A stretch of DNA of 64,000 nucleotides from Salmonella bongori NCTC 12419 (GCF_000252995.1 NC_015761.1:1178001-1242000); one strand, 5' to 3'; shown: positions 8,601-17,391, counted from the first letter of the stretch. The notes: generated by a model from the sequence alone, not told the origin. Numbers and translations are program-made.

Positions 8601-10232
8601 TTAAGGAGTGCTAAATACGTTGTTTGCGTTGCTGGTTAACTTTTGCATGAAGCTGGAAATTTTATTCAGTGTTTCTGTATCAGTTATTCCATAATCCTGA
8701 GACAATCGGTCCAGGTTTTCGTATCCAGTCCACACCCGGCCACGAGCATCCTGCCAGACGGAAATACGTAAAGGAAGTTCAAGTGCAACGCCCTGTTTAT
8801 CAAGCATGAGTTTTGTACCAACCGCAGGATTACCAAACACCAGTACTTTTGTTGGCCTTAACTTCATCCCGGCGGACCTGGCGTTTTCATCGTGATCAAA
8901 CTGGGCAAATATTGGGATTTTTTTAGCTGTAAGCTGTTCTTTAAGTCTGCTTACCGTTTCATCCACGTTAAATTTACTTTCTTGAGTGATGACTTTGTCT
9001 GGATCTAATCCTGAGCCAAGGCCGGTTTTGTATGCTTCAGCAATATCTCGAGCCAGAGTAGTGAGGTCAATATTTTCTTTATTTGTTATTAAAGTGACAC
9101 AAACCAGCTCATCACTGGCTGTGAAACGGCTTAAATAAGCACTAAAACCTCCGTTGCTTCCTTTGATTTCCATAAAACCGGGATGATGAGTAAACTCCCA
9201 TCCGGCCATTGCTGGAACGACAGTGCCATTTTTCAATTTAGCTGGTTTATAAATAATGTCACGATGAGCAGGATCTTTAACCAGGACACTACCAGCAAGG
9301 GCTATATCCCATCGACTAATATCTTCTGCTGATGACCAGAGTCCAGCATAAGCATACATATTTTGGGACTCATCCATTTTTACTGGAACCTGTTTCCCGT
9401 TCACTATTTTATACCCGGTAGCTGGCTCTGTCGGATCAATATAAACTGATTGTGATTTAAATATTGAATGCTGATTTTTTTCCTTAGTTGGTGCGGGGCG
9501 ATCTAAGTGAACTTTTTTCTGCATATCATCAAAGAACATTGTACTTTTTAAGTTCAATGGTTCGATCTGATATTTTTTGATGAAGTCTTCATAGGACATT
9601 CCACTCGATCGTTCAATGACTTTACCCAGTATGATAAAATCTGTTGCACTATCCTTGACTGCAGTACCGGGCTTGAAGTTAACGGGGAGCGATTTAACCA
9701 GGTCAAGCAACATATCGGGAGAGTACTTTTGAGAAGCTTTAAATCCATGACTCCGGAAGTCTGGAATACCTGAAGAGTGCTGCAGTAACTGAAGGATTGT
9801 AATATCCTGCCAGCTTGAGGGAAGGTCTTTAATGTATTTTGAAACGGCGTCATTTACATCCAGTTTTCCCATCTCAACTAGCTGAAAAATAGCCACAGCC
9901 GTAAAGCCTTGTGTGATTGGACCGACGTTCCATATAGTTTTGATTGAAGCCAGTTCATCGTTGGTTAATGTTGCCAACCCGTATCCAGCCGCTCTGGGGA
10001 TATATGGAGCTTGTACTATAGCCATTGAAAGCCCGGGAAGGTCATTTTTATTCATAAAGTCCGATATCATTTGATCAATATACTTACCATGGGATTTCAA
10101 ACTTGGGTCCCCTCGTTGTAATAAATAGAGTGTTGTATGGTTATTATCGGAGGCATAGGTCGGTAATGTTAACATGCTGCTTGATGTCATAATGCAAGCT
10201 GAAATGAGGGTCATTTTTAATGAGAGAGTCAT
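8601..10232 (-). CDS. secreted beta-lactamase-like protein with DUF302 domain, probably catalytically dead
   Basis: 543 residues with a signal peptide (cleavage near TYAS, about 28). Residues about 45-400 have the fold pattern of class C beta-lactamase/esterase serine hydrolases, and about 430-515 match DUF302 (HDENARSAGMKLRPTKVLVFGNP). The catalytic motifs are gone: the SxxK position reads PITQ (105-108), the Tyr-x-Asn position reads DSA (194-196), and the HxG position reads IKG. It is therefore probably a pseudo-enzyme that binds rather than hydrolyses. ATG 10232 follows an AAAGGA Shine-Dalgarno; an upstream in-frame ATG (10319) has no signal-peptide logic. It is AT-rich relative to icd, suggesting transfer. 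The function is unknown. Confidence 0.8.
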   Translation of the reverse strand: MTLSLKMTLISACIMTSSSMLTLPTYASDNNHTTLYLLQRGDPSLKSHGKYIDQMISDFMNKNDLPGLSMAIVQAPYIPRAAGYGLATLTNDELASIKTIWNVGPITQGFTAVAIFQLVEMGKLDVNDAVSKYIKDLPSSWQDITILQLLQHSSGIPDFRSHGFKASQKYSPDMLLDLVKSLPVNFKPGTAVKDSATDFIILGKVIERSSGMSYEDFIKKYQIEPLNLKSTMFFDDMQKKVHLDRPAPTKEKNQHSIFKSQSVYIDPTEPATGYKIVNGKQVPVKMDESQNMYAYAGLWSSAEDISRWDIALAGSVLVKDPAHRDIIYKPAKLKNGTVVPAMAGWEFTHHPGFMEIKGSNGGFSAYLSRFTASDELVCVTLITNKENIDLTTLARDIAEAYKTGLGSGLDPDKVITQESKFNVDETVSRLKEQLTAKKIPIFAQFDHDENARSAGMKLRPTKVLVFGNPAVGTKLMLDKQGVALELPLRISVWQDARGRVWTGYENLDRLSQDYGITDTETLNKISSFMQKLTSNANNVFSTP

Positions 10233-10970
10233 ATATGGTTCCTTTATAAAAGATTGAGCGTTAAAGTTATATCTCTTCTGAATAATAGAGTATGTTCTAT
10301 AGTCTCGTTCGAATGTCATTTAGTATATCGCTAGTAACATTTTTTGTGATTATGTAATGATATGTTTCTGTGTTGTCTGATTGTACTTTCCTTGCTGAGT
10401 AAATGTGTGACAAATTTGCGAGCATTAATTGAATGCAATTATAAAAAAATATTTTTCGATATTTATTGTTTTATCCCAGGAGTTGAATTTCTTTTTTCTA
10501 CCGTCAGTTTTATATTTTCCATCCTGGCCTGTTGTCTGAAAACGTCACATCGGTTTCACCAGATGGTGAGACCAGAAAGGGGATGGTAAGACGTGGGGAA
10601 GAATGAAACTGCGGAAATAGCAGCCAGATTTCGTGAAGCTAAAGGGACCAAAAGCCGCCTTTTGCAAATAGCATCTGAAAAAACACGCCGTTACAGGATG
10701 CAGTTGATCATGAAATTGCAACAGATAATAAGAAAGCGCAGCTCAACGAATGGAAAAATACAGAGTGTGGATAAACAGGGTAGACAGTTAAAAACTTGAT
10801 TGGCCAGATATACCGATTATAGGGCAGATGCAACACAGATAGTTATTATAATTTATGACATAACTGTATGTCATTGGTCTTTTATTGCTAGTTTTGGACG
10901 TAAAATGAAAGTTTAGTACGTGTGCTTGCGTTAATATATTCTTATTATGCTGTAAACCAGGAGGTAGAAT
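10233..10970. other. AT-rich interval, one doubtful small reading frame
   Basis: Contains promoters for the divergent flanking genes and no recognised gene. A GTG-started reading frame at 10593-10799 (68 residues, Lys/Arg-rich, beginning MGKNETAEIAARFREAKG) has no family I recognise and may be a remnant. A good AGGAGG lies just before the next effector gene. Confidence 0.4.
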
Positions 10971-13412
10971 ATGTTTAATATCCGCACTACGCAACCTTCT
11001 GTAAGTATGCAGGCTATTACTGGTACAGTGGCACCAGAGGCATCTCCAGAAAAAATTGTATGGGAAAAAATTCAGTTTTTTTTCCCGCAGGAAAATTACG
11101 AAGAGGCGCAACAGTGTCTCGCTGAAATTTTCCATCCGACCCGGGGAACAGTGTTGGATCATATCAACTGCTGGTTTAACCATTTAAAAGCACTTACCTT
11201 CCCGGCGTGGGAGGACAATATTCAGTGTAACCGGGAGGATATACATCAATTTTGTATTGTGGGTGCCGATAGCAAGGAAGTTTTGGTGGTCGGCATTGAT
11301 TCCCAACATTGTACACTTGAATGGGAAGGCGGTACGGTAACATGTAGCGTTGACACTCAGCAGGTTGGAGATGTTGGCGCTATGCCGTTAGAAAACAGGG
11401 AATATGAGGCTATGTGGACAGTCTGGCAGCATGATGTCCCCCCCGGAAACGAAGAAGATCGTGAAACAGCGTTACAACGGCTAAGCGCTTTCAAAGAGAG
11501 TGGTGAAAGTCGTCTGGATTTGCATGGCCTGGCTCTAACCTCATTACCACCTCTCCCTGACTGGATTACGGAATTGGATGTTGGAGGTAATTCTCTTTCG
11601 GCGCTGCCAGATAATCTGCCTGCTACCCTGAAAAATCTGACTGCAGGTCTTAATGAATTAACTTCACTCCCGGATAGGCTTCCTGTCGGACTGGAAACAC
11701 TGGACGTATCTTACAATGAACTTACTATCATGCCGGAAAGATTGCCTGACAGCTTGCGTGAGCTCATTTTTCATAAGAACCAACTTACGGAGCTGCCTGA
11801 AGAGTTGCCGCAGGGACTTGAGATACTGGGTGTTAGCAAAAACAAACTAACCCGGCTACCGGAGACGCTGCCTGAAAAGCTGCGCAAACTGTATGTTGAT
11901 GAAAACAGGATTACAGATTTGCCAGAGACTCTTCCTCCTGAACTTAAGGAGCTGGATGTTAGGCAAAACCGTTTAACAGCGTTGCCGGAAATTTTGCCTG
12001 ATGGCCTGAAAAGACTTGATGTCGCATTTAACCGCTTGACGCACTTGCCAGAAAGATTACCGTCAGGACTGAAAAAACTTAATGTCAGCGGAAACCTGTT
12101 AACTACTTTACCGGAAACATTACCGTCAGGACTGAAAAAACTTAATGCCAGCGTTAACCAGTTAACTGCTTTAGCGGAAGCGCTGCCATCGGGACTGGAG
12201 GAACTTGATGCCAGCATTAACCAGTTAACTGTTTTACCGGAAACACTACCGTCGGGACTGAAAAAACTTGATGCCAGCGTTAACCAGTTAACTGCTTTAC
12301 CGGAAACACTACCGTCGGGACTTGAAGTGCTGAACGTTGAATATAACCAGTTGACCACCTTTCCGGAATGTATAGTCAGTGAGTTGCATGCAACTATACG
12401 TGCTGACGGTAATCACCTGTCAGAACGAGCTATACAACGTCTGCAGGAGTTAATGTCTGCAGATGACTATGAAGGCTCCCGGGTAATGTTCTCGATGGGA
12501 CGTCCTTCAACGACCCGAACAATTCAGCCGCTTCATCAGGCCGTCAGGAACTGGTTGCCCCTCCACGAGGCAGAGAAGTGGAGGGCATTTGAAACAAATA
12601 CCAATGCAGAAGTATTCAGTGCATTTCTTGACTACCTGCTTAAAACACAGAATGCTAAAAATCCGGACTTTATGGCTGAGGTGTCTGCATTATTGATGAG
12701 GCTAGGGGATGATGATGCTTTGAGGGAAAAAGCCTTTGCTATAACCGTTGAAGCAACGGAAAGATGTGAAGATCGCGTTACTTATACTTACCACAATATT
12801 CAGTGTGCATTACAGGTATACGATATTGAAAAAGGGGATTTCGACAGCAGGTTGTCGGAGTTGATACCCCTTGGACGAGAGGTTTTTCGCCTGCAGCAAA
12901 TAGAACAAATCGCGCAGGAAAAAGTAAAAAGAATGCATTTGGTTGACCCCATTGAGGTTTTTTTGGGATATCAGAACTACCTGCGTGATGTGTTTGAGCT
13001 CAAAACTGTGACCAAAGAGATGCGATTTTTTAGGGTTTCCGGTATTACCCGGGCTGACCTGCAACAAGCGGAAGAGCGCATAAAAAAAGCAGAGTCCGCC
13101 AGTTTCAGACAGTGGTTCGCACGATGGGACCCGTGGCATAAAGTACTGGAGCGGATCGTACCGGAAGTTTGGAACGATATTAAGGAGCGAAGAGCGGATA
13201 TTTTGGAGTCTGATGAGTATAATCAACGGCTCCGTGAGGTAGTGAAGAGCTTAAAAGAGAGTGGTGTTCAGGACGTTGAGCTTTCGGCCCAAATGGGGGT
13301 GTTTGAAGAAATGGATAATAGATTGCTGAAAAGCGTAACGGAGAAGGTGCTGGCAGAAAAAGGTCTTGAGCAGCTTCTTAATGCGCCATGGAAAGGAAAA
13401 CCTGAGCAGTAA
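10971..13412 (+). CDS. SlrP-like NEL-type E3 ubiquitin ligase, putative T3SS effector
   Basis: 813 residues in the SlrP/SspH/IpaH architecture. The N-terminal translocation domain (about 1-140) starts MFNI like SlrP and has the VWEKIQFFFP motif. A linker follows (about 145-190), then about 13 leucine-rich repeats of 21 residues (about 200-470, pattern LPExLPxxLxxLxVxxNxLT). The NEL ligase domain (about 500-813) has its catalytic cysteine in CEDRVT (Cys599). Family members are injected by type III secretion and ubiquitinate host proteins chosen by the LRR. It resembles SlrP more than SspH1/2, but LRR surface residues differ, so its targets are unknown. Strong AGGAGG Shine-Dalgarno. It stands alone, followed by a terminator. 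Confidence 0.93.
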   Translation: MFNIRTTQPSVSMQAITGTVAPEASPEKIVWEKIQFFFPQENYEEAQQCLAEIFHPTRGTVLDHINCWFNHLKALTFPAWEDNIQCNREDIHQFCIVGADSKEVLVVGIDSQHCTLEWEGGTVTCSVDTQQVGDVGAMPLENREYEAMWTVWQHDVPPGNEEDRETALQRLSAFKESGESRLDLHGLALTSLPPLPDWITELDVGGNSLSALPDNLPATLKNLTAGLNELTSLPDRLPVGLETLDVSYNELTIMPERLPDSLRELIFHKNQLTELPEELPQGLEILGVSKNKLTRLPETLPEKLRKLYVDENRITDLPETLPPELKELDVRQNRLTALPEILPDGLKRLDVAFNRLTHLPERLPSGLKKLNVSGNLLTTLPETLPSGLKKLNASVNQLTALAEALPSGLEELDASINQLTVLPETLPSGLKKLDASVNQLTALPETLPSGLEVLNVEYNQLTTFPECIVSELHATIRADGNHLSERAIQRLQELMSADDYEGSRVMFSMGRPSTTRTIQPLHQAVRNWLPLHEAEKWRAFETNTNAEVFSAFLDYLLKTQNAKNPDFMAEVSALLMRLGDDDALREKAFAITVEATERCEDRVTYTYHNIQCALQVYDIEKGDFDSRLSELIPLGREVFRLQQIEQIAQEKVKRMHLVDPIEVFLGYQNYLRDVFELKTVTKEMRFFRVSGITRADLQQAEERIKKAESASFRQWFARWDPWHKVLERIVPEVWNDIKERRADILESDEYNQRLREVVKSLKESGVQDVELSAQMGVFEEMDNRLLKSVTEKVLAEKGLEQLLNAPWKGKPEQ
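11590..12360 (+). repeat. leucine-rich repeat array, 63-bp units
   Basis: About 13 tandem units of 63 bp. The last five (about 12050-12360) are nearly identical at DNA level: GTCAGGACTGAAAAAACTTA and AACCAGTTAACTGCTTTA recur with one or two changes. This suggests recent unit duplication inside the effector gene. Confidence 0.85.
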
Positions 13413-13459
13413 AGATGTTCCTGCAGGCTAAGGGAGCCTCAGAAAATTATACCTAATAA

Positions 13460-13490
13460 GACCAGCACCCTATTTCGATAGGTGCTGGTC
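13460..13490 (+). terminator. terminator after the first NEL gene
   Basis: Long perfect hairpin GACCAGCACC / GGTGCTGGTC around TCTATTTCGATA-like loop sequence, with a short T-rich tail. Confidence 0.75.
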
Positions 13491-13985
13491 AGCTTTGTCA
13501 GCAATGAGCTTATTGGGGCTCATCCCGGCTCAACAAATTTTTCCAAAGCAACAGGTGATTCAGTGATTGAAACAGGAATGATAACGATTTATTAACTCCC
13601 CGTTGGCACTGCAATAGTGAGCCAATAGTTACTCCCAAATACCTTTACCGGTGAACTTGTTACAGTCTGTCTAATTTAGCAGTACGTGCTTCCACCTTTA
13701 CTGGAACTTACGGTCAGCAGGCAGATGGCGGTGGTAAATCATCCCGGGAAATGACCGTTTTATTATCGGACTAAGTATTCTGCGGCAGATAAAAATAGGT
13801 ATGACTTATTATCAGCAATGAAAGTTTTGCTTATGTATATTATTGCTATTCACAAGTGAGTTTTGCTATTTATCTTAGCTGATAACGTTTTGTTGAAGTA
13901 AGCCATGTTAGACTGAATTTTAATGTGGTGAAATATAATAAATTTGTATTTTATCAAATATTTCAAATGTACAGGAGAGGGGTAG
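13491..13985. other. intergenic region upstream of pltB
   Basis: No intact gene. A 30-codon open stretch ending at a TAA near 13772 (reading LAVRASTFTGTYGQQADGGG) looks like the tail of a decayed gene, but I cannot name it. From 13790 the sequence is very AT-rich and should hold the pltBA promoter; in Typhi this promoter responds to PhoP and SlyA. Confidence 0.4.
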
Positions 13986-13988
13986 CAT

Positions 13989-14396
13989 ATGAATAAGATT
14001 GTTCCTGTTTGTACATTATTAAGCCTCGCTTGTTCTTTCTATGCCAGCGCTGAGTGGACGGGGGATAGTTCAAACGCCTATTACTCAGATGAAATTATCA
14101 GTGAGTTTCATGTTGGCCAGATAGATACTAGTCCTTATTTTTGCATAAAAGCGGTTAAAGCTAATGGCAGTGGTACACCGGTTGTTGCATGTTCGGTAGC
14201 AAAGCAGAGCATATGGGCGCCTTCCTTTAAAGAACTTCTTGACCAGGCAAGATATTTTTACAGTACAGGGCAAGCCGTAAGGATTCATGTTCAGCAAAAT
14301 ATCTGGACCAATCAAGACTTTATAAATACTTTCTCAACAAATGCCCTTGTGGGGCTCTCATCGTGTAGTGCAACACAATGCTTTGGCCCCCAGTGA
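13989..14396 (+). CDS. pltB: typhoid toxin B subunit PltB
   Basis: Receptor-binding subunit, 135 residues with signal peptide (cleavage after ASA, about 21). It belongs to the pertussis-S2/SubB-like OB-fold family; in typhoid toxin it forms the pentamer under PltA. The three Neu5Ac-contact residues of Typhi PltB (Ser35, Lys59, Thr65) are all conserved here as Ser33, Lys57 and Thr63, so sialoglycan binding is likely retained. Sequence is highly similar to Typhi from the AEWTGD mature N-terminus to SSCSATQCFGP. Shine-Dalgarno AGGAGAGGGG. pltA starts 16 bases after the stop, so the two form an operon. Confidence 0.96.
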   Translation: MNKIVPVCTLLSLACSFYASAEWTGDSSNAYYSDEIISEFHVGQIDTSPYFCIKAVKANGSGTPVVACSVAKQSIWAPSFKELLDQARYFYSTGQAVRIHVQQNIWTNQDFINTFSTNALVGLSSCSATQCFGPQ

Positions 14397-14412
14397 GAGG
14401 GGAAAATAAATA

Positions 14413-15144
14413 ATGAAAAAGTTAATGTTATTAACCTTAATAATCGTTAGTTTTAATAGCTATGCGATTAGTTTTGTGTATCGTGTGGATTCAACTCCGC
14501 CAAGTGTGATTTTCCGTGATGGCTTTTCACTACTTGGATATAATCGTGATCTACAGCAATTTATCAGTGGAAGGTCATGTGGCGGTGGAAGTAGTGATAG
14601 TCGCTATATTGCCACCACCTCAAATGTTAATCAGACTTATGCTATAGCCAAAGCGTACTTCTCCCGTTCAACATTCAATGGTCATCTGTACCGATATCTA
14701 ATTCGCGCAGACAATAATTTCTATAGTTTGTCTCCATCTGTCGATTACCTGGAATCGCAAGGTGGTCACTTTAATGCTTATGAAAAAACGATGATGCGAT
14801 TACAACAAAATGAGTATGTTTCGACATTATCCGTTTTACCCGAAAATATTCAAAAGGCCGTAGAGCTTGTTTATGATAGTACATCAGGTCAGGTAAAAGA
14901 GGGGACAAGCACAATGAATACCAATTATTTAAGTATAAGCAGTGAGTCTAATCCAGGAGTGATACCTTTTCTTCCGGAGCCACATACTACTACTCAGCAA
15001 CGGATTAATGCATTCGGCCCACTATTAAGTTCATGCTTTTCGATATGTAGCGTGTGTCAGTCACATAGAGGACAAAAAACTGACGTGTATAAAATGTCAT
15101 TTTATGACGCAAGGCCAGTAATAGAGCTTCTGCTTTCTAAATGA
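14413..15144 (+). CDS. pltA: typhoid toxin ADP-ribosyltransferase-like subunit PltA
   Basis: 243 residues, secreted (signal peptide to about 18). It is pertussis-S1-like: the NAD-binding Arg in VYRVDS (Arg24), the ATTS motif (about 67-70) and the catalytic Glu134 in NEYVST are present. Cys215 corresponds to Typhi Cys214, which forms the disulfide to CdtB; CdtB here also keeps its C-terminal Cys. There is a one-residue insertion before the catalytic Glu (QQNE for QRE) and an extra cysteine at 212. It tethers CdtB to the PltB pentamer; its own host target is not settled. Co-transcribed with pltB. Confidence 0.96.
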   Translation: MKKLMLLTLIIVSFNSYAISFVYRVDSTPPSVIFRDGFSLLGYNRDLQQFISGRSCGGGSSDSRYIATTSNVNQTYAIAKAYFSRSTFNGHLYRYLIRADNNFYSLSPSVDYLESQGGHFNAYEKTMMRLQQNEYVSTLSVLPENIQKAVELVYDSTSGQVKEGTSTMNTNYLSISSESNPGVIPFLPEPHTTTQQRINAFGPLLSSCFSICSVCQSHRGQKTDVYKMSFYDARPVIELLLSK

Positions 15145-15171
15145 ATGAGGTTGGTCTGTGCGGTACATTAA

Positions 15172-15205
15172 ATTAAACAGGCTACTGTTAAGTAGTCTGT
15201 TTAAT
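15172..15205 (+). terminator. stem-loop after pltBA
   Basis: Nearly perfect inverted repeat ATTAAACAGGCTACT / AGTAGTCTGTTTAAT with a GTTA loop. No T run follows, so it could be a weak terminator or an mRNA-stabilising hairpin. Confidence 0.55.
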
Positions 15206-15250
15206 GTCGTTTGTCAGGTTTTGTTTCTGCTTAAAGATAAGGGTTATATA

Positions 15251-15340
15251 ATGATTATAAGTATTCTTGTCAGATTAAGCGCGTTATCAATCATGGTATG
15301 CGGGTACGTAGTTCATTCCTGTCAGAAGGGGCAATCATGA
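15251..15340 (+). CDS. 29-residue hydrophobic peptide overlapping ttsA
   Basis: Short frame MIISILVRLSALSIMVCGYV... with one predicted membrane segment and a polar CQKGQS tail. Its stop overlaps the ttsA start in an ATGA arrangement, implying translational coupling. AAGGG lies upstream at a workable distance. In phages a small membrane holin commonly precedes the muramidase gene, and TtsA is a phage-type muramidase, so a holin-like or decayed holin role is possible. This is inference; the frame is short and may only serve coupling. Confidence 0.4.
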   Translation: MIISILVRLSALSIMVCGYVVHSCQKGQS

Positions 15341-15879
15341 CTAAAGATGAAATTTTTGCATCTATACTGAGTAGAGAAGGCGGTTACGTTAATCATCCTG
15401 ACGACAGAGGGGGACCAACACATTGGGGAATCACTCTGACGATGGCCCGCGCGAATGGCTATATGGGCGATATGCGAAATCTTACTCGCAACCAGGCATT
15501 AAACATCCTTGAGGCAGATTATTGGTATGGTCCACGGTTTGATCAGGTTGCCATTATTTCTCACTCTGTTGCAGCTGAGCTTTGTGATACTGGTGTTAAT
15601 ATGGGGCCATCTACTCCGATTAAGTATTTTCAGCGTTGGCTGAACGTATTTAATGATCAACAACGATTTTATCCGGATTTGATAGCAGATGGTCAGATCG
15701 GGCCACGAACGCTTTCGGCGCTAACATTTTTCCTCTCTCACCGGAAAGATGAGGGTGAAAGGATTCTTATCCAGGCGTTGAATTGTAGTCAGGGGCAACG
15801 CTATCTCGAACTGGCTGAACAGCGGCAGGCAAATGAATCATTTGTTTACGGATGGATGAAAGAACGAGTAAGATTGTAA
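15337..15879 (+). CDS. ttsA: TtsA muramidase for typhoid toxin export
   Basis: 180-residue glycoside hydrolase family 108 enzyme, phage endolysin-like, without a signal peptide. The catalytic Glu lies in REGGYVNHPDDRGGPTHWGIT (Glu14). The C-terminal half is a peptidoglycan-binding domain (from about 95, DGQIGPRTLSALT). In Typhi, TtsA edits peptidoglycan at the poles so that toxin can pass from the trans side to the medium; Typhi TtsA has the same length. I use ATG 15337, because an upstream in-frame start (15298) would add residues not in the family. It is oriented with pltBA. Confidence 0.95.
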   Translation: MTKDEIFASILSREGGYVNHPDDRGGPTHWGITLTMARANGYMGDMRNLTRNQALNILEADYWYGPRFDQVAIISHSVAAELCDTGVNMGPSTPIKYFQRWLNVFNDQQRFYPDLIADGQIGPRTLSALTFFLSHRKDEGERILIQALNCSQGQRYLELAEQRQANESFVYGWMKERVRL

Positions 15880-16037
15880 TTTCATTACTCAGAATCCTTG
15901 ATGGTAGCGTGCGAGAATCGTTCAGCCAGTAAAATAGCTAAAACCGTTAAGATCATTGGCACTATTTTAGGGTGTGGAATTTTTTATACTTAAATAATAT
16001 ATTTATTTTATTCGTTTTTGAAATGATTATGCGTAAA
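15880..16037. other. intergenic between ttsA and the DUF1353 gene
   Basis: AT-rich gap between convergent genes. I see no gene or clear terminator. Confidence 0.4.
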
Positions 16038-16415
16038 TTAATTATGCTGTATGACATGAGAGTGATAGTATTTCCAGCCAAATATTCTTACCGCTAAATA
16101 CATTAATATTCGTTTCCATTTGGTCACGCCGAGAACCTTCATGCCATCCAGGAATATGAGATCGGCCTCTTTTCTGTCACGTAACGGATAGTGGTACAGA
16201 TAATCATGAATAATTGCCGCTTTGGCGTATTCGCCGTCTGGCGGTAATAGTGACCAGAAAATACGCGGAATAGTGGCAAGATCGGTAACAAACCCTACCG
16301 GGACTTCAATGACATCATTTTTGTCTTCACTGAGATAAAATCTGAATGGTTCATAAACACGCCATCTATAATGACCTAACATTTCCATTATGGCTGGACT
16401 AGTAAAACAACTCAT
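16038..16415 (-). CDS. DUF1353 phage-type protein
   Basis: 125 residues matching DUF1353, a small family typical of phage tail or lysis regions. The conserved core VPVGFVTDLATIPR is followed by HDYLYHYPLRDRKEAD. The function is unknown. A homologue sits next to ttsA in the Typhi islet, so it travels with the toxin. It probably came from the same prophage as ttsA. Confidence 0.8.
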   Translation of the reverse strand: MSCFTSPAIMEMLGHYRWRVYEPFRFYLSEDKNDVIEVPVGFVTDLATIPRIFWSLLPPDGEYAKAAIIHDYLYHYPLRDRKEADLIFLDGMKVLGVTKWKRILMYLAVRIFGWKYYHSHVIQHN

Positions 16416-16572
16416 AATATTACCTTTTATTAATTCTGTACACTGTACCCAACATCAGGACTCATACTGTGAAAATCTATAGCCGAAAGTGACTGCTCTG
16501 TTGTTTTCTTTTTCTGCTAACAGATTTATTATCTGAGGTGTGTTAAAAATAATATTTTTTACTGTGCTCTCA

Positions 16573-17391
16573 TTAGCAACTTTGGGCAAGGAATGCTACG
16601 GGATAATGATCAGAAGCAAGTTGTGGTGTCGTATCATTACGTAACGCTTGAAGCCGTTGTGAATAAGGTGCTCTATCGACAATGACGCCATAATCTAAAA
16701 CTCCACCGCCAACTTGCGTAGGTTCTTCAGGCGCGAGTACGGTGACTTCACGATTAAGCCTTTCGGTGATAAGATCATTTTCAAGTCTGCCAGGCGCACG
16801 GTTGAAATCTCCGGCCAGAAACCAGGAGAAATGCCGTGTTGAAAACTGATTGAAATAGTCATAGGTCGCTCGGACAATAGCCGCAGCATCCGGGCCTCCG
16901 CTGGCCAATGCGTGTGTCGTCAGAAAAACATCATTACCCAGTCCGATACCAATGATGGGGCGAGATGCAACGGTTACCGGGCGCAGGACATAAACATTAT
17001 CTGCTCTTTGCCGGGAAACTATTGCCAGATTAACACGACGCGCTCCAACATCAATACGCGAGTAATAGATATAGCGTATATCCTCACGACGGGAGGTTCC
17101 AAGGTTCCAGGTATATTCTTCAATGGGGATACCTACGCCAAAAGGCTGAATATGCCGCCCGGTTGGAACCGCTGACAAGGGGATAACGCCAGCTTCCTGA
17201 ACCATAAGAATATCTGCACCATCACTACCACTTACCAGCCGCCTGATATTGACGTTCCATTTACTTTCAGTGGCAGCTGATGCGCCCTGAAGGTTCCAGG
17301 TCATGACTTTGTAATCGCTGATATTAGCGCGGGCAAAAGAAATATAGCTGCAGATGATCATGATGAGAAAGGAAAAAACAGTTTTTTTCAT
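16573..17391 (-). CDS. cdtB: cytolethal distending toxin subunit CdtB (typhoid toxin)
   Basis: 272-residue DNase I-like nuclease with signal peptide (to about 22). In host cells it reaches the nucleus and makes DNA breaks, causing G2/M arrest. Catalytic residues seen: Glu66 in VQEAG, His160 in THALASGG, the AGDFNR aspartate (195), and the terminal SDHYPV histidine (262). The terminal Cys272 matches the Typhi Cys269 that bonds PltA. Compared with Typhi it has three extra residues near 253-255 (DTT) before PQLASDHYP. I chose the ATG at 17391 after AGGAG; a GTG three codons earlier is the alternative. It is divergent from the small peptide gene. No cdtA or cdtC is beside it, as in Typhi. Confidence 0.97.
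   Translation of the reverse strand: MKKTVFSFLIMIICSYISFARANISDYKVMTWNLQGASAATESKWNVNIRRLVSGSDGADILMVQEAGVIPLSAVPTGRHIQPFGVGIPIEEYTWNLGTSRREDIRYIYYSRIDVGARRVNLAIVSRQRADNVYVLRPVTVASRPIIGIGLGNDVFLTTHALASGGPDAAAIVRATYDYFNQFSTRHFSWFLAGDFNRAPGRLENDLITERLNREVTVLAPEEPTQVGGGVLDYGVIVDRAPYSQRLQALRNDTTPQLASDHYPVAFLAQSC

Noticed and set aside
11771..12358. Long minus-strand open frame inside the first NEL gene
   Set aside because: It is a shadow of the LRR repeats; the protein is serine-rich and repetitive only because the opposite strand is.
16912..17175. Plus-strand frame opposite cdtB
   Set aside because: Shadow of the toxin gene; no coding signs.
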